Assembly: GCA_022600575.1 (NCBI GenBank)
Contig: JAHZKF010000036.1
Span: 1 to 54,306, forward strand
Source of the DNA: Gammaproteobacteria bacterium
Lineage (GTDB): Bacteria; Pseudomonadota; Gammaproteobacteria; Legionellales; Legionellaceae
DNA length: 54,306 nucleotides
Reading direction: 5' to 3'
The translations under genes and the position numbers were made by a program. This document shows positions 1 through 9,021 of the stretch, piece after piece (the first letter of the stretch is position 1; each line of letters starts with the position of its first letter). The notes under the pieces are model-generated. The model saw only the letters and a program-made list of their open reading frames with translations, did no database searches and was not told the origin of the DNA.

Positions 1-2
1 TG

Positions 3-125
3 CGGCATATTGCGTTGAATTTAATTAAAAATGACACATCAAGAAAGGCCAGTATGAAACGTAAACGATTTATGGCTGCTTTGGAGGACGATTTCAGAGA
101 AACTATTATTAGGCAAGTAATTTAA
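3..125 (+). pseudogene. ISAs1-family transposase, C-terminal remnant
   Basis: The reading frame entering from the left edge encodes about 40 residues ending in TAA. They resemble the C-terminus of ISAs1-type DDE transposases (pattern RHIALNLIKND followed by a basic KRKRF segment). Only the tail lies in the window, so whether the gene is intact further left cannot be judged. It sits next to other IS remnants, which suggests an old insertion hot spot. Confidence 0.55.
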
Positions 126-192
126 GATGCGTTTGCCCTGTAGCGATAGGTATATACGTCGGCACTTAACTTCTGCCTGAAAATCGGCTTAA

Positions 193-510
193 GAAAAGGT
201 TGTTACGTACCAATTACATGGCACAGATGAAAAAGGAAGATGTGTTTTACGAAGAAAGTTAACACGAAAAAAGTTGATTGATTTCATAGTTAACCTCACA
301 CCTTGTTTGGTTGGAATAGAAGCTTGTGGTGGGGCACACCACTGGGCACGGACGTTTATTAACATGGGGCATGAAGTAAAAATAATACCCCCTTAGTTTG
401 TAAAGCCCTATGTGAAGTCTAATAAAAATAGTGCCAATGATGCAGAAGCGATAGCAGAAGCTGTGACACGCCCAACAATGCGGTTTGTTCCTATTAAAAC
501 GACCCATTTT
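193..510 (+). pseudogene. IS110-family transposase, N-terminal fragment with internal stop
   Basis: One forward frame reads about 100 residues with typical IS110 (DEDD transposase) features. These are a QLHGTDEKG-like start, VLRRKL, the GIEACGGAHHWAR segment, and later KNSANDAEAIAEAVTRP. The frame has a TAG after the IIPP motif and an upstream TAA, and similarity stops near 510. Most of the catalytic domain is therefore missing. This is a dead fragment; no terminal repeats were recognised. Confidence 0.75.
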
Positions 511-809
511 TTGAATATTACTATTTGTTTGATTTTTGTTTTGTATATCTCTTCCAAGCCCAGTCAGAAAAAGCTGACATGACCCTTTTTTTCCAAGATC
601 CCGGCCGAGGGTCAAATACTCAGTAACATGGCTATTCAAGTAGCAATATACCTACATGGCTCACTACTGCATACTGCAATGATGATAATTCAATCAAAAA
701 CCACTTAGACAAAACGAAAGTGACTAGTGAGTCGATATGTATGCCGCCATGGTAGGGTTTAAATTATAGTTGCAAAAAAAGTAGCTTTATTTAAAATGTA
801 TCCCCTTTA
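511..809. other. non-coding stretch upstream of the U-box gene
   Basis: No credible gene was seen here. It probably holds eroded IS DNA and the promoter region of the following U-box gene. A short reverse open frame crosses it, but it lies antisense to the IS110 remnant and looks fortuitous. Confidence 0.4.
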
Positions 810-1865
810 ATGGCGCTATACAGAATTACCATGTCGACAAAGGAAGAACTATTAACTAATAGTGAAAATGACTTGCCACCAAGCTCCTCCATGTATGACC
901 TTCTCATCTGCCCAATAACACACCAGATATTCAACCAGCCAGTCCTGCTCACACCAGCTAGTTACCAATCAACATCAGATGCCATGCCGGCAACCATTGA
1001 AGAAGAAGCATATTACCGTTTGACTCAGCAGATGTGCCCAATAACTCGTATACCTATTTTTGGATACACGAGAAATACCGCCCTTAAGTGGCTGGTAGAG
1101 CATTACTTAAGTGAGCATCCTGAAGAAAAAGAAAACCAATATCAACTCACAGCAGATAGCGAGCTAACTTTTCCTTCGAGCTCACAGAATTCAGATATAG
1201 AGTCACAAAGACCTATAATGCGAAGTATAGAGATTGAGAGCAGAGTAGAGAGCATGTCTTTTAGGGCAATAAACGAGAGTAGTTACATACGCCTTAATTT
1301 TATGGGGGGTGGCGTCTCTAGTAATGCTAGGCGCTCATACAACACAATAGAATCATCAAGCGCTCTAACTGAAGAGACTCAATCTAGGCCCTATGATTTA
1401 TTTTGGGGAAGCGTTATACAAAATCAGGTGTTTCGACTAGCTAGCTCAATGCTTGCTATATTTTGCGGTTTGTATATCACTTCCAGTGCTCTTGGCGCGC
1501 TGATACTTAAAATGGATGTTTATAGAGTTTGCCTATCCACAGCGCTAACTGTCACCCTCGCAACATTGGTAGCACTAGTATTTTCTGCTTCTGCAGCTTT
1601 ATCGAACTCTGAAGATGCTCTTTGTATAGCATTAGCCATTGCTGCTTTGGGCCCCACCTTCGGCTTTGATGCGGGTCAGTGTTTTATATATGGCAAGCCA
1701 AGTGAAGATAATCAACATATTGATACTTCTAACTATATCGAAGCCTTAAGTCTTGGAGGTGTTATAATAGTTCTTACATTAGGTGCACTTTCAAAGCTCA
1801 ACAAAAGCTGCTGTGAAGAAAATGAGGATAGCCAAGGGCCCAGGAGCGGTATAGTAGTGCTTTAA
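810..1865 (+). CDS. U-box domain protein with C-terminal membrane segments (candidate effector)
   Basis: A 351-residue protein. Residues about 29-103 fit a U-box: YDLLICPITHQIF, a loop, then MCPITR and a terminal ALKWLVEHYL helix. This is the fold of E2-binding E3 ubiquitin ligases, known in bacteria mainly as effectors that act in a eukaryotic host (for example Legionella LubX). A polar Ser/Glu-rich linker follows. Hydrophobic stretches near 208-233, 238-264, 268-288 and 313-330 suggest membrane insertion. No strong Shine-Dalgarno is visible; the second Met (position 831) is an alternative start. The gene is surrounded by transposase remnants, consistent with horizontal acquisition. Ligase activity and translocation are inferences. 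The end abuts an IS66 fragment, so the last residues could be altered. Confidence 0.75.
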   Translation: MALYRITMSTKEELLTNSENDLPPSSSMYDLLICPITHQIFNQPVLLTPASYQSTSDAMPATIEEEAYYRLTQQMCPITRIPIFGYTRNTALKWLVEHYLSEHPEEKENQYQLTADSELTFPSSSQNSDIESQRPIMRSIEIESRVESMSFRAINESSYIRLNFMGGGVSSNARRSYNTIESSSALTEETQSRPYDLFWGSVIQNQVFRLASSMLAIFCGLYITSSALGALILKMDVYRVCLSTALTVTLATLVALVFSASAALSNSEDALCIALAIAALGPTFGFDAGQCFIYGKPSEDNQHIDTSNYIEALSLGGVIIVLTLGALSKLNKSCCEENEDSQGPRSGIVVL

Positions 1866-2175
1866 ATGTAAAAGTGTGATTACCGAAACTGTTTGAACGT
1901 TGAATGGTAGTAACTCTTCTAATTTTTCGACTGTATCGGCTTGATGAATGTGGCCTGATGCGTGTTTGAGCCAGGCAAAGACATCTACGTTGTCCGCTTT
2001 GCACGTTTCGATGAGAGAAAATAGTGTTGCGTCTGCATGAGCACCTGTTTCATTGCCATGAAAGAGCCAGTTCTTACGACTAATCACAAAAGGCTTAATC
2101 GAACGCTCGGCTCGGTTGTTGTCTATCTCAAGACAACCGTCATTGATGAACTGTAAAATACTAAACAGAATGATC
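1860..2175 (-). pseudogene. IS66-family transposase (TnpC), C-terminal remnant
   Basis: On the reverse strand the frame encodes the hallmark IS66 end: LEIDNNRAERSIKPFV, then SRKNWLFHGNETGAHADA and SLIETCKADNVD, finishing near LEELLPFNVQ. Only about 100 residues of a roughly 500-residue transposase remain, with no start. It lies tail-to-tail with the U-box gene and its open frame runs on into that gene, so the junction is probably an old insertion or deletion point. Confidence 0.8.
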
Positions 2176-2202
2176 GGATTTCACTTACAGCTAAAATATG
2201 AG

Positions 2203-2245
2203 GCTTGTAAAAGATAGTAAACAATTACTTATTGATTTTACAAGC
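2203..2245 (-). terminator. inverted repeat after the L,D-transpeptidase gene
   Basis: The 10-base arms GCTTGTAAAA (2203-2212) and TTTTACAAGC (2236-2245) can form a stem with a 23-base loop, starting 5 bases past the stop codon of the reverse-strand transpeptidase gene. The long loop and AT-rich stem make a standard rho-independent terminator uncertain. Confidence 0.35.
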
Positions 2246-2250
2246 TATTT

Positions 2251-3483
2251 TTATAAACCCAACCACCTGATAAACCGATGGGTGGTTTTAAGTTGTGCCG
2301 GTGGGCTTTTATCAAAAGTAACCGTATATTTTTTTGAATCCGGATGAATACTGACTTGTTGTATTTTACCTCGAGGAATAAACTTCATTTCGGTTTTATA
2401 ATATCCGCGTATATTTTTAACTTCTGGAATGACAAAAAAGACATCTTTGAATGCATTGCCATCCGTTGTTGTTGCAGCGGCGAGCGTTTCAAACTCGGTA
2501 TCACTTAAGGCCACATATTCTGTGTCATTGATTTGGCATCGTAACATACGGAGTAAAGGGACTTTTGTTTGAAAGGTTTTTGAATAATTATCAGCAGACA
2601 TCACAACAATGGGTTCACTTTCTTCTCGCTTATTGTTTTTATTTTTTTCGATAAAAAGAATATCAGTGCGTTCTTTGATTGGTTTTTGTAATGCTGTTTT
2701 GAATAAATCACCTTGTGGCATAGCTGAGAAGTGTCCACAGTTTAAGTATCTTGATTGACGAACCCATTTTTCTCCTGGGTAATAAACCACTAATAGGGCA
2801 TTGTCTTTAATGGCTGTAATGAGTGGTTTTTTCATTTCTTTTGAAATAGCAGGACAGCCCCAACTTCGGCCAGGTCTGCCATATTTGTTAATAAATGCTT
2901 CATTGACGTACCAAGCAGAGTGCATGACAACAGCGCGACCCGATGCATGGTCGTTAAAGCCTGGCTCTAAGCCTGTTAATCTTAAAGAGAGTCCATGTCG
3001 GCCGTAATAGGATTGGTCTGTTCTATAAACCCCAATGCTACTCGCTTTACTATTGTGTTTGTTGGAAAATTGATTGGTTAATAAGGTGCCTGAGGTTATG
3101 CCATGTGTGACATAAGTGTGAAATAGCATACGATTTTTTCTTAAATCAAAGACCCATAATCGTTTTTGGTTTGAAGGTAGAGAGTAGTCAATGACGGTTA
3201 AAATGTGCTTATGTTTTGTCTGTCTTGCTTTTGCGCACTTTAAAGTGGTGATTGCTTTACTGATAACAACCGGGCTCATGCCAACAGATTTTTGTTCAAG
3301 CATTTTCTGAATGGAGTTTAAGGAGCGCATGGGTTGTCTTTCACAACGTTTAGGAGAAATAATTGACATGAGTTTTGTGATGCGAGAAGGTTCTTTTTGA
3401 GGTGTAACACGCTCTTGTCCTTCTGACGAGATCATAAAAAGGCTTAAAGTGATGGCGAGTACGCAAGCAAGTTTTACTTTCAT
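2251..3483 (-). CDS. L,D-transpeptidase catalytic domain protein (YkuD_2-like murein-associated)
   Basis: A 410-residue exported protein. The start at 3483 is preferred because AAAGGAGAAGG precedes that ATG; the frame extends 9 residues further upstream. An N-terminal signal peptide (KVKLACVLAITLSLFMIS) leads into a domain with a YkuD-type active site: a VVMHSAW His motif and the Cys in GRSWGCPA, with an Arg in the preceding loop. Proteins of this family form 3-3 cross-links or attach proteins to peptidoglycan in the periplasm. The extra C-terminal part (about 150 residues) is not recognised. It is transcribed alone, divergent from mnmC. Confidence 0.8.
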   Translation of the reverse strand: MKVKLACVLAITLSLFMISSEGQERVTPQKEPSRITKLMSIISPKRCERQPMRSLNSIQKMLEQKSVGMSPVVISKAITTLKCAKARQTKHKHILTVIDYSLPSNQKRLWVFDLRKNRMLFHTYVTHGITSGTLLTNQFSNKHNSKASSIGVYRTDQSYYGRHGLSLRLTGLEPGFNDHASGRAVVMHSAWYVNEAFINKYGRPGRSWGCPAISKEMKKPLITAIKDNALLVVYYPGEKWVRQSRYLNCGHFSAMPQGDLFKTALQKPIKERTDILFIEKNKNNKREESEPIVVMSADNYSKTFQTKVPLLRMLRCQINDTEYVALSDTEFETLAAATTTDGNAFKDVFFVIPEVKNIRGYYKTEMKFIPRGKIQQVSIHPDSKKYTVTFDKSPPAQLKTTHRFIRWLGL

Positions 3484-3588
3484 GCCTTCTCCTTTAGTAT
3501 ATTGATTCAAATAAGGCCTGTACGCCTAATAATAGAACATAAGTAAGCAGTTTGCATTATTTTGAGGCATGATTAAGGAAAGCTTGAT

Positions 3589-5580
3589 GTGAGTAAGCCA
3601 TTTGAAGTCATTCAACCAGCAAAGATTACTTGGCGTGATGGCGCGCCTTATGCGCCTCAGTTTGATGATATTTATTTCTCAGGTACGCATGGCCTTGAAG
3701 AATCTCAGTATGTCTTTATCGATGGAAATGATTTAATACCCCGTTATCAAGCGCTCGGTGAAGCAGATACTTTTGTTATCGGTGAGCTTGGATTTGGCAC
3801 GGGGTTAAATTGCCTACTGGCCTGGCAGTTATTTTTAGAGCATGCGCCTTTTGGGGCGAAGCTTGTTATTTATTCGGCTGAAAAGCATCCGTTAACCCAT
3901 GATGATTTAGTTAAAAGCTTAAATCTATGGCCAATGCTCATGCGCGAGGCGGAATTGTTGGTAGATGTCTATCCTGTTTTAACGCCTGGGATGCATACAC
4001 TTCAATTTGATGAAGGACGTATAACGCTTAACTTAATGCTTGCAGACGCGTTAGAAAGCTTTAAATCACTTTTGGTCTGTGGCAAGGCAGGGCTTGAAGC
4101 AGAATTGAGGTCTTGGCAAGTCGATGCATGGTTTTTAGATGGATTTTCGCCGGTTAAAAATGCGGTGCTATGGTCTTCAGAGTTGTTTAATATTTTAGGG
4201 ATTTTGTCAGGTAAGGGTACGACAGTTGCCACTTTTTCAGCGGCGGGTCATGTACGACGTGAGCTAGAAACAGCAGGCTTTGTGATGTCTAAAAGACAAG
4301 GCTTTGGGCAAAAACGGCATTGTTTGCAAGGCGAGTTTAGAGCAGAACATGAGCGCTTAATGTCAGTAGTGGCGCCACAGACACCATGGGCGAAAGCTTT
4401 GCTTGTAAAACCTCTTCAAAAACAAGTGATTGTGGTGGGGGCTGGGTTAGCGGGTTGTTTTACAGCACATGCACTTGCAGCACGTGGTTTGCACGTAAAA
4501 CTATTAGATGCAGCACCAACTGTTGCTGCGGGAGCGTCAGGCATTGCGCAGGCAGTTCTTTATCCTAATTTATCAGGTTACTCTTCGCCTTTGGTAACTT
4601 GGATGTTACACGCTTTTTTGTTTGCAACGCGTACTTATGCTAAGTGGCTTAAAGAAGATAAAATTTGTGGGGAATTAAAAGGGTTGTTGCAGTTTAAGTT
4701 TAAACGAGAATCACTTACAGATTGGCTGAATGCGTACCCTGCTCTAGGTGCGCTTGTAGATGCCCAAAGAGCATCTATATTAGCGGGGATTAATATTGAT
4801 ACCGAGGCATTATTTGTGCCAGATGCAGGTTGGATTGATTCACGTGCTTTATGTGCTTTTTTAGTTAATACACCAGGGATTGAATGGCAACCGAATATAA
4901 CAGTTCATGAATTAGTGTATGAAAAAGGATGCTGGCATGTGGCAGGGTTTGATGCACCTGTTGTGGTGCTTGCGAATGGAGGGGGTGCTGCTTCTTTTTC
5001 AGAAACAAAGCATTTGCCGTTAGAGCTGTTCCGAGGACAGATGACAAAAATTAAAAGTAATATCGCCTCAAATCAATTGAAGTTGCCTTTGTGTGGTTCG
5101 GGTCATGTATTGCCGTCAGATAAAGGCTCACATTGGATGGGGGCAAGTTATCATACTGAAGCACTTAATGTGATGATTGATGAAAAAGATAATCAAGACA
5201 ATTTAGCTAAACTCGTAGCTTTTCCGGTTCAGGATATATGGTCGCATGAAGCGATAGGTGGCTGGGCAGGTATTCGTGCAAAAACACCTGATTATTTACC
5301 ATTGCTGGGTCCTGTGCCAGATACATTAGCATTTCAATCGCGATTTTCAGGTTTATCGAAAGATGGCGGGCTATTTATTGGGGAGCCTGGGACTTATTAT
5401 CCAGGACTGTATGTGTGCGCGGGATTTGGATCACGCGGGTTAACCAGTGTGCCATTGGCAGCCGAGTATTTAGCTTCTGTTATTTGTCATGAACCCACTC
5501 TGTTAGCACAATCTATTGTAAAAAGTATTGCACCAGCTCGTTTTTTAGTGAAGCAGATAAAGCAGGGTGTTTTTAAATAG
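3589..5580 (+). CDS. mnmC: tRNA 5-methylaminomethyl-2-thiouridine biosynthesis bifunctional protein MnmC
   Basis: 663 residues, the normal length for the fused enzyme. The N-terminal MnmD-type methyltransferase carries the SAM loop GELGFGTGLN and the DAWFLDGFSPVKN motif. The C-terminal MnmC1 oxidoreductase starts near residue 279 with the FAD loop VIVVGAGLAGC and ends with AGFGSRGLTSVPLAAEYLA. Together they convert cmnm5(s2)U to mnm5(s2)U at the tRNA wobble position. The GTG start is preceded by AAGGAAAG. The stop overlaps the convergent neighbour by 8 bases. Confidence 0.95.
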   Translation: MSKPFEVIQPAKITWRDGAPYAPQFDDIYFSGTHGLEESQYVFIDGNDLIPRYQALGEADTFVIGELGFGTGLNCLLAWQLFLEHAPFGAKLVIYSAEKHPLTHDDLVKSLNLWPMLMREAELLVDVYPVLTPGMHTLQFDEGRITLNLMLADALESFKSLLVCGKAGLEAELRSWQVDAWFLDGFSPVKNAVLWSSELFNILGILSGKGTTVATFSAAGHVRRELETAGFVMSKRQGFGQKRHCLQGEFRAEHERLMSVVAPQTPWAKALLVKPLQKQVIVVGAGLAGCFTAHALAARGLHVKLLDAAPTVAAGASGIAQAVLYPNLSGYSSPLVTWMLHAFLFATRTYAKWLKEDKICGELKGLLQFKFKRESLTDWLNAYPALGALVDAQRASILAGINIDTEALFVPDAGWIDSRALCAFLVNTPGIEWQPNITVHELVYEKGCWHVAGFDAPVVVLANGGGAASFSETKHLPLELFRGQMTKIKSNIASNQLKLPLCGSGHVLPSDKGSHWMGASYHTEALNVMIDEKDNQDNLAKLVAFPVQDIWSHEAIGGWAGIRAKTPDYLPLLGPVPDTLAFQSRFSGLSKDGGLFIGEPGTYYPGLYVCAGFGSRGLTSVPLAAEYLASVICHEPTLLAQSIVKSIAPARFLVKQIKQGVFK

Positions 5581-6451
5581 TTAAGGTTGTTTCTGCCCGG
5601 GTTTCTGCTATTTTTTCTTTGTACAGTTCGCGTTCACAGGCCTGTCCTAGTTGTTCACTTAAATGTCTAATGGTGTTAATAAATTCGGTCATTGGTGTAT
5701 TCTGAGGACAGTCAGGTGAGCGTAGTAGTGTATCGAGAGAAGCTGTAATGTTATGGCATAGAGCGATGTATTCTTCTGATGTAAGAAACTGATTATCAAG
5801 CGCGTCTTCTGGACTGATTAGATAAAACAAACAGTCTTCAAGGTTACGCATACATTCTATGGCCGCTTTTCTTTGGGCTGATTGATTTCTTTCAAACAGA
5901 GATAACGCTATAGTTTGCGGCGACAGCGTTTGATCTTGTGCTTGCATGAGGATTCTTGCAGGACGCAAAACGGTACATAAAAAGGTATCAGCTTTGATAT
6001 GTGTCATCATGAGTGAGGGATAAGTGATAGGTTGTGCAGTGATTTGAAGTGGGAGCTTAGGCTGAGGAGGGCGACCGAATTCTTGTTTAAAATAAGCATA
6101 AATTTCTTTACGAATAGCAGCAATTTCATCAGGATCGTGTGTTGTTTCTGCGGTTTGTTCGAGTACTATTTGATGAAGACTTGGAATGTTTTTTTTGTTG
6201 GGAATGGATTGACTGAATTTTAGATTTAAATTGCGTTCTAAAGTTGCTAAGTATGTGCTTTCTGAATTTTCAGATACGTCAACATTAACAAGATGGTGTA
6301 GTTCAACGGTTTGAGCCTCTGAAGTGACATTAGGTAGTGTGTAGTGGTTTTCAGGGTTGATATAGCGTTCATCAACTATTTCGCAGGCATATTCATATAA
6401 GAAATCGGTTTTTGAGTGAAATGTGCCGCGTGCTGTGATATGTATTCTCAT
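5573..6451 (-). CDS. hypothetical protein
   Basis: A 292-residue protein I do not recognise. It has no signal peptide or membrane segment. The N-terminal half looks beta-rich and soluble. The last third (from about residue 170) is helical and charged, with Cys in CMRNLEDCLFY and a Glu/Lys-rich C-terminal helix. It overlaps the mnmC stop by 8 bases and is divergent from cca. The ATG is preceded by a weak GGAAA. It may be lineage-specific. Confidence 0.6.
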   Translation of the reverse strand: MRIHITARGTFHSKTDFLYEYACEIVDERYINPENHYTLPNVTSEAQTVELHHLVNVDVSENSESTYLATLERNLNLKFSQSIPNKKNIPSLHQIVLEQTAETTHDPDEIAAIRKEIYAYFKQEFGRPPQPKLPLQITAQPITYPSLMMTHIKADTFLCTVLRPARILMQAQDQTLSPQTIALSLFERNQSAQRKAAIECMRNLEDCLFYLISPEDALDNQFLTSEEYIALCHNITASLDTLLRSPDCPQNTPMTEFINTIRHLSEQLGQACERELYKEKIAETRAETTLTI

Positions 6452-6540
6452 AAGTGGTTTTCCATAACGCTTGCAAGATGTAAAAAAAGAGTCATGATTA
6501 TACGTTTTTTTGGTTACTTGTTAAGTGTATAAGGGGTGCT

Positions 6541-7626
6541 ATGAAGGTTTATTTGGTTGGGGGTGCTGTTCGTGATGCTTTACTTGGAGAAGTGGTTCAT
6601 GAACAGGATTGGGTTGTGGTCGGTAGTACACCAGATGCATTATTAAAGCTTGGCTATCAGCAGGTAGGACGTGATTTCCCCGTTTTTTTGCATCCAAAAA
6701 CCAAAGAAGAATATGCGCTTGCACGCACGGAACGTAAAGCAGGGGGCGGATACCATGGTTTTGTGTGTGATGCGAACCCAAATGTAACCCTTGAAGAAGA
6801 CTTAGCACGACGTGATTTAACGATTAATGCAATAGCTAAAGATGAAGCAGGTGTTTTAATTGACCCTTATCAGGGGGTACGTGATTTAGAAACTAAAACA
6901 TTACGACATGTATCCCCCGCTTTTATTGAAGACCCTGTACGTGTGTTACGTCTTGCGCGATTTGCGGCGCGTTTTCATCATTTTGGATTTAGTGTGGCAA
7001 ATGAAACGCTTGCGTTGATGCAGCATATGGTGCAACAGGGTGAGTTGTTGCACTTAGTACCTGAGCGCGTTTGGCAAGAATGGCAAAAAAGCTTAAGCAC
7101 AAAAAATCCAGAAGTATTTATAAAAGTATTACTTGCAGCAAAGGCACTTTATCAAATATTTCCAGAGCTTGAGGCTGGAAATATTGAAATGATGCTGAAA
7201 AGGCTTTTGGCTGTGACGGCGTGTTCAGATAAGCCTGTGATTCGATTTGCAGCGTTTACAGCAGGTTTGGGTGATAAAAAGCAGTTAGAAGCTTTTTGTC
7301 GGCGGCTTCGGGTACCCAATGAGTATCGGGAGTTGGCAGTCCTTGTGGTGTTATATGGCGATTTAATTCAAGAAGGGATGGATAAAGAGGCTGATGCGAT
7401 TGTGGGGGCTTTAGAACAGGTTGATGCATTTCGAAAGCCTGAGCGATTTTTGGACTTGTTAACCGTAAGTGAAGCGCGTACGATCGTGCAAGATAGGTGG
7501 CAGTTAGCGTTGAATGCCTGCAATACGGTTGATATAGGCGCTTTGGTGGCCGAAGGGCATCAAGGAGAAGCTATGAAAAAAGCGTTACATGTGAGTCGTG
7601 TGGCAGCTGTTAAATCAATTTTATAG
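6541..7626 (+). CDS. cca: CCA tRNA nucleotidyltransferase (HD-less form)
   Basis: 361 residues. The class II nucleotidyltransferase head is clear: YLVGGAVRDALLG, DWVVVG (the usual D-x-D second Asp appears as W-V-V here), RTERK, then RRDLTINAIA and RVLRLARFAARF. It adds or repairs the 3'-CCA of tRNAs. It is shorter than the 412-residue E. coli enzyme because the C-terminal HD phosphohydrolase domain is absent. AAGGGG lies 6 bases before the ATG. The downstream orn is 13 bases away and probably co-transcribed. Confidence 0.92.
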   Translation: MKVYLVGGAVRDALLGEVVHEQDWVVVGSTPDALLKLGYQQVGRDFPVFLHPKTKEEYALARTERKAGGGYHGFVCDANPNVTLEEDLARRDLTINAIAKDEAGVLIDPYQGVRDLETKTLRHVSPAFIEDPVRVLRLARFAARFHHFGFSVANETLALMQHMVQQGELLHLVPERVWQEWQKSLSTKNPEVFIKVLLAAKALYQIFPELEAGNIEMMLKRLLAVTACSDKPVIRFAAFTAGLGDKKQLEAFCRRLRVPNEYRELAVLVVLYGDLIQEGMDKEADAIVGALEQVDAFRKPERFLDLLTVSEARTIVQDRWQLALNACNTVDIGALVAEGHQGEAMKKALHVSRVAAVKSIL

Positions 7627-7639
7627 GTTTAGGTAAAGC

Positions 7640-8188
7640 ATGAAAAACAGAAAGCATTTAATTTGGATTGATTTAGAAATGACAGGGCTCTCCCCTGAGC
7701 ATGATAGAATTATTGAGATTGCGACTATTGTAACAGATAAAGATTTAAATATTTTGGAAGAAGGACCTGTGTTTGCGATACATCAATCTAATGCGCGCCT
7801 AGAAGCAATGGATGATTGGAATACGAAACAGCATGGAAAGTCAGGATTAATGGACCGTGTTCGCGTCAGCCAAGTCACAGAAAGTGAAGCTGAGGCAAAA
7901 ACACTTGAATTTCTAATGAAATATTTAGATAAAGGTGTTTCTCCAATGTGTGGCAATACCATTTGCCAGGATAGACGTTTTTTATGCAATTATATGCCAG
8001 AGCTTGCAGCCTTTTTTCATTATCGACACATTGATGTGAGTACCTTAAAAGAATTAGCTAATCGTTGGGTGCCTGAATTACCGAAAGGCTTTGATAAGCA
8101 GTCAAAGCATTTAGCACTTGATGACATTAAAGATTCGATTGAAGAGCTTGCTTATTATCGCAAGCATTTTATTCGCTTACCGGAATGA
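7640..8188 (+). CDS. orn: oligoribonuclease
   Basis: 182 residues, the standard length. DEDDh 3'-5' exonuclease motifs are visible: WIDLEMTGL (Exo I), [11 protein letters not shown] (Exo II) and [14 protein letters not shown] (Exo III). It degrades 2-5 nt RNA fragments and linear pGpG. It lies in a tight cca-orn-queH run. Confidence 0.95.
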   Translation: MKNRKHLIWIDLEMTGLSPEHDRIIEIATIVTDKDLNILEEGPVFAIHQSNARLEAMDDWNTKQHGKSGLMDRVRVSQVTESEAEAKTLEFLMKYLDKGVSPMCGNTICQDRRFLCNYMPELAAFFHYRHIDVSTLKELANRWVPELPKGFDKQSKHLALDDIKDSIEELAYYRKHFIRLPE

Positions 8189-8195
8189 GATTGAT

Positions 8196-8888
8196 ATGAT
8201 GCTTGAACGTCCAATTTTAGAATTACCCAATGGGAAAAATAAGCTTTTATTACATTCATGTTGCGCACCGTGCTCAGGTGAAGTGATGGAGGCCTTGTTA
8301 GCTTCAGGCATTGATTTTTCTATCTTTTTTTATAACCCGAATATTCATCCTGTTCAGGAATATGAAATTAGAAAGCAAGAGAACATTAAGTTTTCTGAAA
8401 AGCATGGTATAGAGCATATTGATGCAGACTATGATAAAGACAACTGGTTTGAGCGAGTTAAAGGGCTTGAGTGGGAGCCTGAGCGTGGTAAGCGTTGTAC
8501 TGCCTGTTTTGACATGCGCTTTGAGCGGACAGCACTTTATGCACATGAAAATGGATTTCCTGTGATTTGTAGCTCTCTTGGTATTTCACGTTGGAAAGAC
8601 ATGAATCAAATTAATGATTCGGGCGTTCGTGCTGCGAGTCGTTATGAAGACATCACCTACTGGACTTACAACTGGCGAAAGGGAGGTGGTGCTGCAAGGA
8701 TGTATGAGATTGCAAAACGTGAAGCATTTTATAAGCAAGAATATTGCGGGTGTGTCTATTCTTTACGAGATACCAATGCCTGGCGTAAAAAAAATGAGCG
8801 AGATCGTATTAAGTTAGGCGTTAATTATTACGAACTATCGGTTGAAGGTTGTGCTTCTAAAAGCTGTGCTTCTGAAGGTGATGTTTAG
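8196..8888 (+). CDS. queH: epoxyqueuosine reductase QueH
   Basis: 230 residues from the ATG 7 bases after the orn stop; the frame is open upstream but overlaps orn. The QueH (DUF208) cysteines are present: [10 protein letters not shown] near the N-terminus, [11 protein letters not shown] in the middle and EYCGCVYS near the end. These bind Fe-S and iron and reduce epoxyqueuosine to queuosine in tRNA, the last step of the pathway to which queE elsewhere in this window also belongs. The last residues carry an unusual [10 protein letters not shown] Cys/Ser tail. Confidence 0.92.
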   Translation: MMLERPILELPNGKNKLLLHSCCAPCSGEVMEALLASGIDFSIFFYNPNIHPVQEYEIRKQENIKFSEKHGIEHIDADYDKDNWFERVKGLEWEPERGKRCTACFDMRFERTALYAHENGFPVICSSLGISRWKDMNQINDSGVRAASRYEDITYWTYNWRKGGGAARMYEIAKREAFYKQEYCGCVYSLRDTNAWRKKNERDRIKLGVNYYELSVEGCASKSCASEGDV

Positions 8889-9001
8889 TTTATTTGTTAT
8901 TGGCTGGGCATTGTTGCATCAATAAAAAATGGACTCAAAGCCCTCTGTCTTTACTCTCTAATACACCCTACGTATTAGGCCGAGGGGCACATAGGCTTAG
9001 A
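8889..9001. other. intergenic region with possible IS end
   Basis: Convergent intergenic region between queH and the HATPase gene. It contains GGGCATTGTTGCATC, which resembles terminal sequences of some insertion sequences, but no matching second end or transposase was found nearby. No gene is seen. Confidence 0.2.
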
Positions 9002-9021
9002 AAACGTTGTATACAACGTTT
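9002..9021. repeat. 20-bp perfect palindrome
   Basis: AAACGTTGTA followed directly by its reverse complement TACAACGTTT gives a 20-bp perfect palindrome. It overlaps the stop codon of the reverse-strand HATPase gene. It could be a binding site or a mark of an old insertion. It has no loop and no T-run, so it is unlikely to be an ordinary terminator. Confidence 0.6.

Noticed and set aside
259-639. Reverse ORF of 126 residues
   Set aside because: It lies antisense to the IS110 remnant, is Cys/aromatic-rich and has no homology pattern.
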